From: Planctomycetota bacterium | GTDB lineage: Bacteria; Planctomycetota; UBA8742; UBA2392 | Direction: 5' to 3' | Assembly: GCA_020638635.1 (NCBI GenBank) | Contig: JACKIE010000006.1 | Coordinates: forward strand, 62,001 to 126,000 | Length of the DNA stretch: 64,000 nt | Shown here: piece by piece, positions 1 through 9,310 of the stretch | Layout of the letters: each line of letters opens with the position of its first letter | How positions within the stretch are numbered: position 1 is the stretch's first letter | The notes under the pieces: model-generated | The model's input: the letters and a program-made list of their open reading frames with translations, nothing else | The model's database searches: none | Told to the model about the DNA's origin: nothing | Position numbers and translations under genes: made by a program

Positions 1-1
1 C

Positions 2-685
2 GTGAAAGAGGTGACACGCAACGTCTACGCCAACAAGGAGGCGCTGTCCGTTGACGTCGTACGCATCCTGCGCGCAGAGCTCGAAGAGCTGCTGCGCGAG
101 GGCGCCGACTTCATCCAGTTCGATGAGCCGGTTCTCACGGAAGTGGCCTTCAGCTCGGGCCAGACGCGCACCTTCATGTGCGCCTCCCTGGCCGCGGGCG
201 GCGACCCGGCCGAAGAGCTGGAGTTCGCGGTCAGCCTGATGAACCAGGTGTTGGAGGGCTTTGAGCAAGCCAACACCGGCCTGCACATCTGCCGCGGCAA
301 CTGGAGCCAGGACGAAACCACCCTGCTGCGCGGCAACTACGCGCCGCTCAAGCCGTGGCTCGAGCGCCTGAAAGTGAAGCAGCTCGTGCTTGAGTACGCC
401 ACGGAGCGCGCGGGCGACGTGATGAGTTTCGCCGGCAAGTCGCTGGGCCTGGGTGTGGTCAACCCGCGCACCGAGCACACCGAGACGCCCCAAGAAGTCA
501 TCGCGCAGGTCGAAAAAGCGCTCGAGTTTTACCGCCCGCAGCAGCTCTGGCTCAACCCGGACTGCGGCTTCGGCACCTTCAGCAACAGCCCCGTCAACAC
601 CGCGCCGCTCGCCGAGGCCAAGATGAAGGCCATCGGTGATGCGGCCGTAATCCTTCGCAAACGATTCCCTACCAAACAGGAGTAA
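2..685 (+). CDS. Cobalamin-independent methionine synthase (MetE) C-terminal family, 5' truncated by window edge
   Basis: The visible 227 residues are the zinc-binding catalytic half of a MetE/UROD-superfamily barrel, which moves a methyl group from methyltetrahydrofolate to a thiol, classically homocysteine. The zinc ligands are all present: His95 and Cys97 in HICRGN, Glu131 in LVLEYA, and Cys188 in NPDCGF. The frame is open to the window edge and begins with a GTG that is probably internal, since relatives run to 330-380 residues or more. It lies 4 nt before the acyl-CoA dehydrogenase, so the two are probably co-transcribed. Homocysteine is the expected acceptor. Relatives in this superfamily use other thiols, for example epoxyalkane:CoM transferase, so the substrate is not proven. 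Confidence 0.85.
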   Translation: MKEVTRNVYANKEALSVDVVRILRAELEELLREGADFIQFDEPVLTEVAFSSGQTRTFMCASLAAGGDPAEELEFAVSLMNQVLEGFEQANTGLHICRGNWSQDETTLLRGNYAPLKPWLERLKVKQLVLEYATERAGDVMSFAGKSLGLGVVNPRTEHTETPQEVIAQVEKALEFYRPQQLWLNPDCGFGTFSNSPVNTAPLAEAKMKAIGDAAVILRKRFPTKQE

Positions 686-689
686 CACA

Positions 690-1841
690 ATGGCAAACCC
701 ATGGAAGCTGGACGCGGCCGGTCAGGCCCTGCTGGAGAAGGCCGACACCATCGCGCGCGAGGTGATCGCGCCCGCGGCCAAAGAACTCGATGAAAAGGCG
801 CAGTTCCCCAAGGCGGCCATCAAGGCGATGCGCGACGCCGGCATGCTGAAGCTGGTCAGCGCCAAAGAAGTCGGCGGCCACGGCCAGGGCCTGCGCGCGG
901 CGGCCGCAGTCTGCGAGCGCTTCGCGCGCGATTGCGCATCCACCGCGATGGTCACCAAGATGCATCATTGCGGCACGGCCGTGATCGAGGCCCACGGCAT
1001 CCCCGAGCTGCGCAAGGCGATCAGCGAGCAGGGCAAGGTCACCACGCTGGCGTTCAGCGAGTACGGCTCGCGCAGCCACTTCTGGGTTGCCACCAGCAGC
1101 GCGACCAGGGCCGGCGACAAGGTGAAGCTGACGGCCGCCAAGCAGCTGATCACCTCGGCGGGCGAATGCGACATCTACGTGTGGTCGAGCAAGCCGGCCG
1201 CGGCGGAAGGGCTCAGCAGCATCTGGGCGGTGCCGGTGAACGCGCCTGGGCTGAAGATCAACCAGAGCTACGGCGGCCTGGGCCTGCGCGGCAACGCGTC
1301 GTCGCCGATCAACGCGACCGACGTGGAGATTCCCGCCAGCTGGGCGCTGGGTGAAGACGGCAAGGGCTTCGACATCATGATGGGCATCGTGATGCCCTGG
1401 TTCAGCCTGCAGAACTGCGCGGTCTCGGTCGGCATGATGGAGGGCGCTTTGGCTCGCACCATCAAGCACGTCACCAACGGCAAGTACGCTTACAACCAGA
1501 CCGTGATCGCCGACCTGCCGCAGGTGCGCGGCTGGATCGCGCGTGCCCGGAACAAGATCGACATGGTGCGCGCGCACCTGCTCGATTCTCTGGATGCCAT
1601 CGAGCAGGGTCGCGAGGACGCCACCCTGCGCGTGCTGCAGTCGAAGGTGATCGGCGCCGAGACGTCGCTTGAAGTGCACGACCTGTGCATGCGCGTTAAC
1701 GGCGGCGCGGGTTACCGCAAAGACAACGAGGTCGAACGCTTCTTCCGCGACAGCCGCGCGGCCTCGGTGATGGCGCCGGTTTCGGACGCGCTCTACGAGT
1801 TCATCGGCAAGGCCGTGTGCGGGATGCCGGTGTTCGGCTAG
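690..1841 (+). CDS. Acyl-CoA dehydrogenase-family flavoprotein with non-canonical active-site region
   Basis: This 383-residue protein has the full acyl-CoA dehydrogenase fold: an N-terminal helical domain, a central beta domain (about 115-230) and a C-terminal helical domain with NGGAGYRKDNEVERFFRDSR near residue 335. Classical enzymes follow this with a YEGTS motif carrying the catalytic Glu. Here the equivalent stretch reads MAPVSDALYEFIG. A proline-containing APxSD segment followed by EFIG resembles the family branch that includes flavin monooxygenases (HsaA/DszC type) and uncharacterised dehydrogenases. A clear AGGAG precedes the ATG. The gene is 4 nt after the MetE-like gene and is followed by a strong hairpin. 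Simple fatty acyl-CoA oxidation is therefore uncertain. Confidence 0.85.
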   Translation: MANPWKLDAAGQALLEKADTIAREVIAPAAKELDEKAQFPKAAIKAMRDAGMLKLVSAKEVGGHGQGLRAAAAVCERFARDCASTAMVTKMHHCGTAVIEAHGIPELRKAISEQGKVTTLAFSEYGSRSHFWVATSSATRAGDKVKLTAAKQLITSAGECDIYVWSSKPAAAEGLSSIWAVPVNAPGLKINQSYGGLGLRGNASSPINATDVEIPASWALGEDGKGFDIMMGIVMPWFSLQNCAVSVGMMEGALARTIKHVTNGKYAYNQTVIADLPQVRGWIARARNKIDMVRAHLLDSLDAIEQGREDATLRVLQSKVIGAETSLEVHDLCMRVNGGAGYRKDNEVERFFRDSRAASVMAPVSDALYEFIGKAVCGMPVFG

Positions 1842-1847
1842 AGGCAG

Positions 1848-1877
1848 GCGAGGGGGCCGGATCACCGGCCCCCTCGC
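1848..1877 (+). terminator. Hairpin terminator after the acyl-CoA dehydrogenase gene
   Basis: Two perfect 13-nt arms (GCGAGGGGGCCGG and its complement) enclose an ATCA loop, starting 7 nt after the TAG stop. No strong T-run follows, so it may be a stabilising hairpin rather than a classic intrinsic terminator. Confidence 0.6.
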
Positions 1878-1902
1878 GATTGCGGGTTGAGACGAAGAGG
1901 TC

Positions 1903-1940
1903 GAGCGAATGCCCTTCGGCTCGCTTCGTTCGCTCAGGGC
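1903..1940. repeat. Imperfect palindrome of the GAGCGAA/TTCGCTC type
   Basis: The arms GAGCGAA (1903-1909) and TTCGCTC (1929-1935), with an inner GCCC and outer GGGC, form a short extragenic palindrome between the terminator hairpin and the tRNA gene. It looks like one member of a dispersed intergenic repeat. Confidence 0.4.
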
Positions 1941-1980
1941 ACCATGAACAAGGCCCGCTTTCGCGGGCCTTGTTCATGGT
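1941..1980 (-). terminator. Perfect 18-bp hairpin overlapping the tRNA 3' end
   Basis: Arms at 1941-1958 and 1963-1980 are perfectly complementary over 18 bp with a 4-nt TTTC loop. The 5' arm of the transcript contains the discriminator and CCA of tRNA-Val, so folding would pair the mature tRNA 3' end until it is processed. No T-run follows on the minus strand. Confidence 0.65.
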
Positions 1981-2053
1981 GGACCGTACAGGACTCGAAC
2001 CTGTGACCCCTACCGTGTCAAGGTAGTGCTCTAGCCAACTGAGCTAACGGTCC
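1977..2053 (-). tRNA. tRNA-Val (GAC anticodon), CCA encoded
   Basis: The minus strand folds as a complete cloverleaf of 77 nt. The acceptor stem GGACCGT pairs with ACGGTCC, the D-arm is GCTC/GAGC, the anticodon stem CTACC/GGTAG holds loop TTGACAC with anticodon GAC (valine), and the T-arm ACAGG/CCTGT has loop TTCGAGT. The discriminator A and CCA are encoded at 1977-1980. There is no intron. Confidence 0.95.
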
Positions 2054-2117
2054 TTGCCCGGTGAACGTAGCAGGGGGCGTTGCTTCGTCAAGACGGGGTC
2101 TGGCGGCCCGCGCCCGG

Positions 2118-4883
2118 CTAATCTTCGAACGCTTTCTCGATCGTCCGCAGGCGCTTCATGATGTCACGCGTCCTGGGCGTGTCGGGGAAGCGCTTGAACA
2201 GCTTAAGGCACCGGTCGCGCGCCGTGTTGTAGTCCGCGAACTTGATGTCCTCGTCGATCCCCGCCAGTTCCTTGTCGATCACGCGGTTCTGCTCCGCGGG
2301 GTCAGACATCTTCTTGCTGATCTCGTCGTGCAGGGCTTTCGCGTTGCGGTAGGTGCCGGTGTCGGCGTAGTCGCGCATGATGGTCTCGAGAATCACCAGC
2401 GCCAGCAGCAGGTTGCCGTTCTTGTTGCTGGCGTCCGCGTCGTCGTACAGCGACTTCGCCACGGTCTCCGCCACCTTCATTTCTTCCGGCGTGCGGGCCT
2501 GCGCCGCCAGCTCGGCCTCCCAGGTTTCCAGGCTCTGCAGGCGCTCGTTCATCTCCTCGATCACCGCGTCGCCCGGGAACTCGGCGATGTACTGCATCAC
2601 TAGCCCGCGGGCATCGGAGACGCTGCGCTTGCTGCGCGCGCCCTGCACTGCCTGCCAGGCTGCCTCCACGCGCCGGGCAAGCTCGCTGCGGTGCGTCTCG
2701 ACTTCCTTCAGACGCTCCCGCGCGGTCTTGATCGCGGGCAGGTCGGCGTCCTCGCGGCCCGGTGCCGTGAGGTACTTCAGTCGCGCTTCGGCCGCCGAAT
2801 AGTGCTCCGCCTCCATCAGGCGCGCTGTCTCGTCCAGCAGCCTTTCATAGAGTCGCGCGAACATAAGGGGGCGCGGATTGACGTCGATCTTCAGGCTGCG
2901 ACGCTCGGAGTCGCCGGCGGATCGCACTGTTGCCACCACTTCGTCCGGTCTTGACATGTCAAACCACACCACCGCCCCGCGCGGGAAGCTGACGCTCATG
3001 CCGGTCTCGGCCACCATCAGCTCACTGACGGTCGCATACGAGTACGCGTGAATCGCCGCGCGCTCAAGGGGCATCGGGTAGCCGCGTCTGTCGGCCACAG
3101 TCAGCCTGGCCCGCGGCGGAAGCGGCAGGATCACCTGCACCGCCAGGCTCGTCACCGAACCCTGGGTCACATCCCACTGCATGCGCAGTCCATGATCGCT
3201 GAAGTAGCCGTTGTCGTAGCCCGCAGCCTGCAGGCGCACGGCGGCCGCGTCGCCCTGCGTGGCCTGCATGGCGGACCAGCCCACGCTGTCGGGCCGCACC
3301 GTGGTCACTGCCCATAGCTCAGGCTCGGACAGGTGCACGTCATTGAACGCAAGCAGCAGCGGCTGGAACCGCACCGCGCGGCCATCGGCGTTGGTCACGA
3401 TCGCCTGTGCCGCGTAGCGCGGATCGAACGAGACCGACAGGTTCGGCGCGTCGATGCCGGTGAAGGGCCTGGTGGCGCGCGGCTCGACCGTCTTGCTCAG
3501 CTCGATGCGGTCGATCCACAGTCGGGAGAACGTGCCCGCGATCAGAAGGCGCAGTTGCGCGTTCTCGGGCGGCGGAGTCAGCACCGTGCCGTTCATCGTG
3601 AACTGGCCCCAGCTGGTGCCCTTGATGCCTACGAACGAGCCCGCCGCCAGGGTCACCACGTCGCCCTTCTCATTCAGCGCCGACAGCGAAACCGCCACCT
3701 TGCCGGCACCCTCGCCCTTCATGCACAGGCTGAGCTGAAAGCCCCCGCCCAGGTCAAGCTTGCGGGCCTGCGCCGTCTGCAGCACCAGGGTGCCCGTACC
3801 GTTCAGTCCGCCGGTTGTCACGCGCAGGCTGCGCTTGCCGTCATAGGGGTCCTCGGGGTCGGACAGCAGCTCGGCCTTGGCGCCGCCCGGGGCCTCGAAG
3901 CTGGCGCTCCAGCCCTCGGGGTTGCCCAGGTCGTCGATGTCGCCCTCGAAGCTCATGGCGGCGTCGGCCAGCGCGGCCTCGGGCTCGCGCACGTTGGGGT
4001 CTTCCTTCGGGCGGTTGGCCAGCCCGCCGAGCACGTCGCCCAACAACCAGCCCGCCAGCAGGAACAGCGCGCCAAGCCCCGCGCCTACCGCGATGTGCGG
4101 CAGCGGGTTCACACGCTTGCGCTTGGTCTCTTCGCCGATGGGCTCAAACGAGCCGCGGTCCGAGGCCCCCGCCGCCGAGGATGCGTCCTTGGCCGCCGGG
4201 CGAGTAGGCAGAGGTGCGGCGGGCACCGGCGCGGCCTGCTGCGGCGCGGGTTGTGCTTGCGCCGCCGGCTGTGCAGCCGGGTCGATGAAATACACATCCA
4301 CCTTCTGCCCCAGCACGATCACGTCGCCGTTACGCAGGGTGTGCTCGGATATGCGCTGCTTGTTGATGAACGTGCCGTTGCTGCTGCCCAAGTCGCGCAA
4401 CAGGTAGGCGCCCTGGCGGTTTATAATCTCGCAGTGGTTGCCCGAAACCGCCTTGTCCTCGATCTGCAGCGTGTTGTCTGCCTTGCGCCCGATGGTCACA
4501 CGGTCGCGAATCAGCGTCTCGACGGGCGCCTTGCCTTTATCGACGGCAAACACAATCCGTGCGACCAGGTGATCGGGCGGGCCCTTGGGCTGCGCCGCCT
4601 CGCCCTCGAACTTCAGCTTCATGTCGCCGATGGTGATCTCGTCGCCTGGCACCAGCGGCGTCGGCTTGATGATCCGGTTGCCGTTCACCAGCGTCCCGTT
4701 GCTGGAATGCAGGTCTTCGACCCACCAGCCGCGTTCGCGCGGGAATACCTGCGCGTGGATACGGCTGGCTGCCTTGGTCGGCAGCTGGTGGTCTGCCTCG
4801 TCGGAACGGCCGAACGACACCGGCCGGCTGCCCAGCGGTATCTCGACCTGCTTGCCTTCGAATTCGTAGACGAGCCTGTTCAC
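2118..4883 (-). CDS. Large membrane protein with two FHA domains, a jelly-roll-like domain and a helical tail
   Basis: Starting from GTG at 4883 the protein has 921 residues. Two N-terminal FHA domains carry the phosphothreonine-binding signatures: GR...SRIHA...SSNGT (first) and GR...SGNHC...LGSSNGT (second), each followed by a strand like VNGNRI or INKQRI. A Pro/Ala-rich linker leads to one transmembrane segment (LFLLAGWLLGDVLGGL). Outside it come a carbohydrate-binding-like beta domain and a long helical, TPR-like C-terminus rich in Arg and Glu. It probably reads Thr phosphorylation in the cytoplasm and acts in the envelope; the kinase at 58.8 kb is one possible partner. The longer ATG start at 4964 overlaps the selB promoter. 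The GTG has a TACACT box 7 nt upstream and gives a clean FHA start. Confidence 0.85.
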   Translation of the reverse strand: MNRLVYEFEGKQVEIPLGSRPVSFGRSDEADHQLPTKAASRIHAQVFPRERGWWVEDLHSSNGTLVNGNRIIKPTPLVPGDEITIGDMKLKFEGEAAQPKGPPDHLVARIVFAVDKGKAPVETLIRDRVTIGRKADNTLQIEDKAVSGNHCEIINRQGAYLLRDLGSSNGTFINKQRISEHTLRNGDVIVLGQKVDVYFIDPAAQPAAQAQPAPQQAAPVPAAPLPTRPAAKDASSAAGASDRGSFEPIGEETKRKRVNPLPHIAVGAGLGALFLLAGWLLGDVLGGLANRPKEDPNVREPEAALADAAMSFEGDIDDLGNPEGWSASFEAPGGAKAELLSDPEDPYDGKRSLRVTTGGLNGTGTLVLQTAQARKLDLGGGFQLSLCMKGEGAGKVAVSLSALNEKGDVVTLAAGSFVGIKGTSWGQFTMNGTVLTPPPENAQLRLLIAGTFSRLWIDRIELSKTVEPRATRPFTGIDAPNLSVSFDPRYAAQAIVTNADGRAVRFQPLLLAFNDVHLSEPELWAVTTVRPDSVGWSAMQATQGDAAAVRLQAAGYDNGYFSDHGLRMQWDVTQGSVTSLAVQVILPLPPRARLTVADRRGYPMPLERAAIHAYSYATVSELMVAETGMSVSFPRGAVVWFDMSRPDEVVATVRSAGDSERRSLKIDVNPRPLMFARLYERLLDETARLMEAEHYSAAEARLKYLTAPGREDADLPAIKTARERLKEVETHRSELARRVEAAWQAVQGARSKRSVSDARGLVMQYIAEFPGDAVIEEMNERLQSLETWEAELAAQARTPEEMKVAETVAKSLYDDADASNKNGNLLLALVILETIMRDYADTGTYRNAKALHDEISKKMSDPAEQNRVIDKELAGIDEDIKFADYNTARDRCLKLFKRFPDTPRTRDIMKRLRTIEKAFED
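2951..2962. other. TTGAC-NN-GTCAA site in the FHA gene
   Basis: TTGACATGTCAA; on the coding strand it reads TTT GAC ATG TCA A. Confidence 0.6.
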
Positions 4884-4896
4884 GGGCCGAAGTGTA
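4884..4896 (-). promoter_or_regulatory. Leaderless-type -10 box of the FHA gene
   Basis: TACACT-TCGGCCC-GTG places a -10-like hexamer (4891-4896) 7 nt before the chosen start, and no Shine-Dalgarno is visible. It faces the selB promoter across about 85 nt. Confidence 0.45.
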
Positions 4897-4979
4897 CGCG
4901 ATGCCGGGGGGTGGCGACCAGTGTACGCACGGGCGGACCTGAATTCGAGCGGGCAGTTTCGCAAGGCCCGCGCCGACTA

Positions 4980-5013
4980 TTGCCCTTCCGCGGAACCTCG
5001 CGACAATCGGGCC
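4980..5013 (+). promoter_or_regulatory. Predicted selB promoter giving a leaderless transcript
   Basis: A TTGCCC (-35-like, 4980-4985) is followed after 16 nt by GACAAT (5002-5007). CGGGCC then leads directly to the ATG at 5014, so initiation at the usual 6-7 nt spacing would start the RNA at the start codon. No Shine-Dalgarno is present. Confidence 0.5.
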
Positions 5014-6933
<1,920 letters not shown>

Positions 6934-6935
6934 CG

Positions 6936-7508
6936 TTAGAAGCAGATCCACCACACCAGCAACGCCAGCGGGATCAGCACGGCCAGTGCATGAGCCGCGT
7001 ACAGGCCGGCGCTGACGAACAGCCAGAAGACGAACGCGCGCTTGTCGGCTGCTGTCGCCTCACTTGCCTCGGGATTCAGGCCCAGGCGTTCGCGCATCTC
7101 GCGCAGGCTGGTGTTCAGCAGCTCATCGGTGTACTCGCTGCCATACAGGTTGCGGCTGTGGCGACCGCGGATGAACGCGCGGTACACGCGGCGGGGCGCG
7201 AACGGCAGGCCGATGCCCATGGCGAACAGGTTCAGCACCCAGGCCGCCAGCATGCGACGGCAGCCGGTGGCGACTTCCCAGGCGCCGATTTCCGCCTCGC
7301 CGATCGGGGTGGCCTTGTATCCCGTCAGCACGTGGTGCAGGTCATGGAACGGAATCGCCGCGCGCCGCGATTTCGTCGAAGGAAACGCCAGGTAAATCGG
7401 GCCGAACTTGAAGTGAACGAACTTGTCGGTGTAGGCGGCCGTCGAGAAGCCGTTCTCCGCCAGGTAATCGTCGCGGGCTTCGCGCAGGGTTGTGACCGGG
7501 GAAGTCAT
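6936..7508 (-). CDS. COQ4-like metalloprotein with C-terminal membrane segments
   Basis: This 190-residue protein has the hallmark of the COQ4 family, HDxxH-x11-E: His55, Asp56, His59 and Glu71 in FHDLHHVLTGY...GE. In eukaryotic COQ4 this motif binds metal and takes part in coenzyme Q assembly and ring decarboxylation. A hydrophobic stretch near residue 90 and a 30-residue hydrophobic C-terminus (about 157-188) suggest a membrane anchor. The start at 7508 has AAGGGGG just upstream; the longer frame to 7625 would run through repeat DNA. It converges on selB with 2 nt between stops. No other quinone-synthesis genes are nearby, so a role in quinone metabolism is inferred only from the motif. Confidence 0.65.
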   Translation of the reverse strand: MTSPVTTLREARDDYLAENGFSTAAYTDKFVHFKFGPIYLAFPSTKSRRAAIPFHDLHHVLTGYKATPIGEAEIGAWEVATGCRRMLAAWVLNLFAMGIGLPFAPRRVYRAFIRGRHSRNLYGSEYTDELLNTSLREMRERLGLNPEASEATAADKRAFVFWLFVSAGLYAAHALAVLIPLALLVWWICF

Positions 7509-7615
7509 CGCATGCCCCCTTATGAGAATGTAACGGGCCGTCAGCCAACGGAATTCCTCGTTTCGAAGCACGTAGGCACACGCGGCCGCCTGTCCCCTTT
7601 CAGGATTCATTGCGT

Positions 7616-7643
7616 GTAGGGACACGCGGCAGCGTGTCCCTAC
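7616..7643. repeat. 12-bp perfect hairpin repeat
   Basis: Arms GTAGGGACACGC (7616-7627) and its complement (7632-7643) with a GGCA loop. It lies in the gap between the COQ4-like gene and the next gene. The rest of 7644-7763 holds nothing recognisable. Confidence 0.7.
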
Positions 7644-7763
7644 GGCTCGTTTTTGTCCGCGCGTTTAAATAATTCCGAAAGATTTTTGTTTCGCTCTGCT
7701 GGCTGATTCCCGGCCGGTTGGCCTTCGTTTTCAGCCCGAATCCGACTCCATCGGCCGCATACG

Positions 7764-7888
7764 TTGGGAGCGCGGGCGTCTCGCCTACATTGGTCGCGGG
7801 CGTCCCGCCCGCAACTCCCGCGAACGGGACGCGAGTAAAGCAGGCGAGATGCCTGCGCTCCCTGTGCAGGCGAGGCGCTTGCGCTACG
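7764..7888. repeat. Cluster of GC-rich palindromic repeats upstream of the hypothetical gene
   Basis: Successive palindromes include GCGGGC-GTCCC-GCCCGC (7796-7812) and variants containing GCGGGCGTCTCGCC. The cluster ends in CTGTGCAGGCGAGGCGC followed by TTGCGCTAC, a unit that recurs inside and after the following gene. Confidence 0.6.
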
Positions 7889-7897
7889 AAAACGACC

Positions 7898-9088
7898 ATG
7901 ACCGAGTTGCCTTCTGAATCCGAGTTGTTTGAAGGCCGCATGAAAGACGGCTCGCGTCCGCCGCTGCGCTCACACGAGCTGTACTGGCACTGGGACAAGC
8001 CCATCCCCGGCGGCAACGAAGACCTCACGCCGATGCAGATCGACGCCGAGAAGCTGCACCAGCAGATCGACACCAGGCACCTGGCCCAGCTAGACAAGGC
8101 GATCGCCTTCGCCGAAGCCCTGGTAAACGCCGGCCTCAGCGCGCTGAAGAACGCCCCGGCCGATCCCCGACCGCAGGCTGATGATGTAGCGCAGGCGCCC
8201 CCGCCTGCACAGGCCGTCGGCGCCCCGCCGACGGCAGCCGACAGAAAAAAGGATTCAGACCCTCTTATCAAACAGCGAGAAGAGGGTCGCACCCCCGGCC
8301 GACCGATTGCCGAGGGCTCAGACGTCACAGTGCCGATCCCGCCCTACGACCCGGATGCCCGCGACGTCGATGTCATCATGGACAACTTTGCGAAGGTCCA
8401 GGCCGCTTTGTTGGCTGCTGGAGAGTCTTCTGCCGTGGTCGGGGCGACCACGGCCTGTGCAGGCGATCCTGAAAGTCGCACGCGACTTTCAGGCACGTTC
8501 GCTGACGCGAACCCTGCGCTACGGGCCTGTGCAGGCGAGGGCGCCTGCGCTACGGCCGCGTCACAACTGCCGCTGGAAAAGCTGCTGCCCCTGGCGGAAA
8601 AGGGCGCGCGTCTGCTGGTCACGGCCTCGGGCAAGCGCGCCGAGCTGGCGCACAAGCTGGTGGACCGGGCACTGGGCATGGACATCCGGCGCTCGTTCCT
8701 GCAGGACCGCGCGATCGGCGTGGTGTACGCCACGCTGCTGTCCCTGGACGAGCAATTCCGCGACGTGGGCTTCGGCTCCTGGATGCCGTTCCGCTTCCCG
8801 GACCAGTGGCTGTCCTTCTGCGGCATCATGCGCCGCGTGCTGGCGGCCAACGGTCTGATCCACAGCAAGCACGCGGATGTCTACCGCAGGCTGCTGGATG
8901 AAACCCCGCCGGTCGAGATCGAAGGCGAAGTGCAGGACCGGGTGAAGATGGCGAAAACGCCGCACAACCCGGCGCGCTGCTGGGAAAACCGCGGCGCCGA
9001 AAACATGGACGCCCTGCGCGAACGCCTCTACCACGAGGTGGACCACCCGCCGTACCCGCCACCCCGAAAGCAGTGCGCGCCGTACTGA
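7898..9088 (+). CDS. Hypothetical protein containing in-frame palindromic repeat insertions
   Basis: The product (396 residues from ATG 7898) is not recognised. The N-terminal 85 residues and the C-terminal 200 residues look like ordinary sequence. The C-terminal part is helical and rich in Trp, Arg and Leu (for example WMPFRFPDQWLSF), with no transmembrane segment. Between them, residues of low-complexity Ala/Pro/Gly type are encoded by three groups of GC-rich palindromes of the kind found in the flanking intergenic DNA. The frame stays open through all of them. The ATG follows the last upstream repeat by 10 nt and lacks a good Shine-Dalgarno. An earlier in-frame ATG at 7718 would translate repeat DNA. 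Confidence 0.65.
   Translation: MTELPSESELFEGRMKDGSRPPLRSHELYWHWDKPIPGGNEDLTPMQIDAEKLHQQIDTRHLAQLDKAIAFAEALVNAGLSALKNAPADPRPQADDVAQAPPPAQAVGAPPTAADRKKDSDPLIKQREEGRTPGRPIAEGSDVTVPIPPYDPDARDVDVIMDNFAKVQAALLAAGESSAVVGATTACAGDPESRTRLSGTFADANPALRACAGEGACATAASQLPLEKLLPLAEKGARLLVTASGKRAELAHKLVDRALGMDIRRSFLQDRAIGVVYATLLSLDEQFRDVGFGSWMPFRFPDQWLSFCGIMRRVLAANGLIHSKHADVYRRLLDETPPVEIEGEVQDRVKMAKTPHNPARCWENRGAENMDALRERLYHEVDHPPYPPPRKQCAPY
8186..8234. repeat. In-gene palindrome pair 1
   Basis: GCAGGCG-CCCC-CGCCTGC (8190-8207) is followed by GCCGTCGGC-GCCCC-GCCGACGGC split over 8212-8234. Both have perfect arms and are translated as Ala/Pro-rich sequence in the host frame. Confidence 0.7.
8433..8493. repeat. 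In-gene palindrome pair 2
   Basis: CCGTGGTC with its complement (8433-8453) is followed by a 12-bp perfect hairpin, CCTGAAAGTCGC at 8468-8479 with its complement at 8482-8493 and only a 2-nt loop. GGCCTGTGCAGGCGA links the two, as in the intergenic copies. Confidence 0.7.
8516..8557. repeat. In-gene palindrome 3, intact repeat unit
   Basis: GCAGGCG (8531-8537) and CGCCTGC (8542-8548) sit inside direct flanks GCGCTACGGGCC and GCGCTACGGCC. This is the clearest complete copy of the GTGCAGGCG...CGCCTGCGCTAC unit, also seen at about 7863 and 9284. Confidence 0.7.
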
Positions 9089-9099
9089 TAAAAATCAAA

Positions 9100-9121
9100 G
9101 CCCGGGGTGCAAACCCCGGGC
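9100..9121 (+). terminator. Hairpin after the hypothetical gene
   Basis: GCCCGGGG-TGCAAA-CCCCGGGC, 8-bp perfect arms, starts 11 nt after the stop at 9088. No T-run follows. Confidence 0.5.
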
Positions 9122-9260
9122 GGGTCACAGTTGATTCGCAACCACCGGGTTAGGCGCCCGAGATTTCCGAATTCGCCAAGGCAACGTCGGACAGGGGCAT
9201 CCCGGGCTTTGGCTCTTCGGGGTGCGACCCCAGGTAGGCCGGATAGCCGGGGATACCGCT

Positions 9261-9304
9261 GCCGTGGGCGAGGCGCCCACGGCCTGTGCAGGCGAAGCGC
9301 CTGC
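9261..9304. repeat. Two adjacent palindromes in the gap before rqcH
   Basis: GCCGTGGGC (9261-9269) pairs with GCCCACGGC (9275-9283), then GCAGGCG (9288-9294) pairs with CGCCTGC (9298-9304). This is the same CTGTGCAGGCG unit found in the neighbouring gene. It ends 6 nt from the rqcH stop codon. Confidence 0.65.
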
Positions 9305-9310
9305 GCTCCG

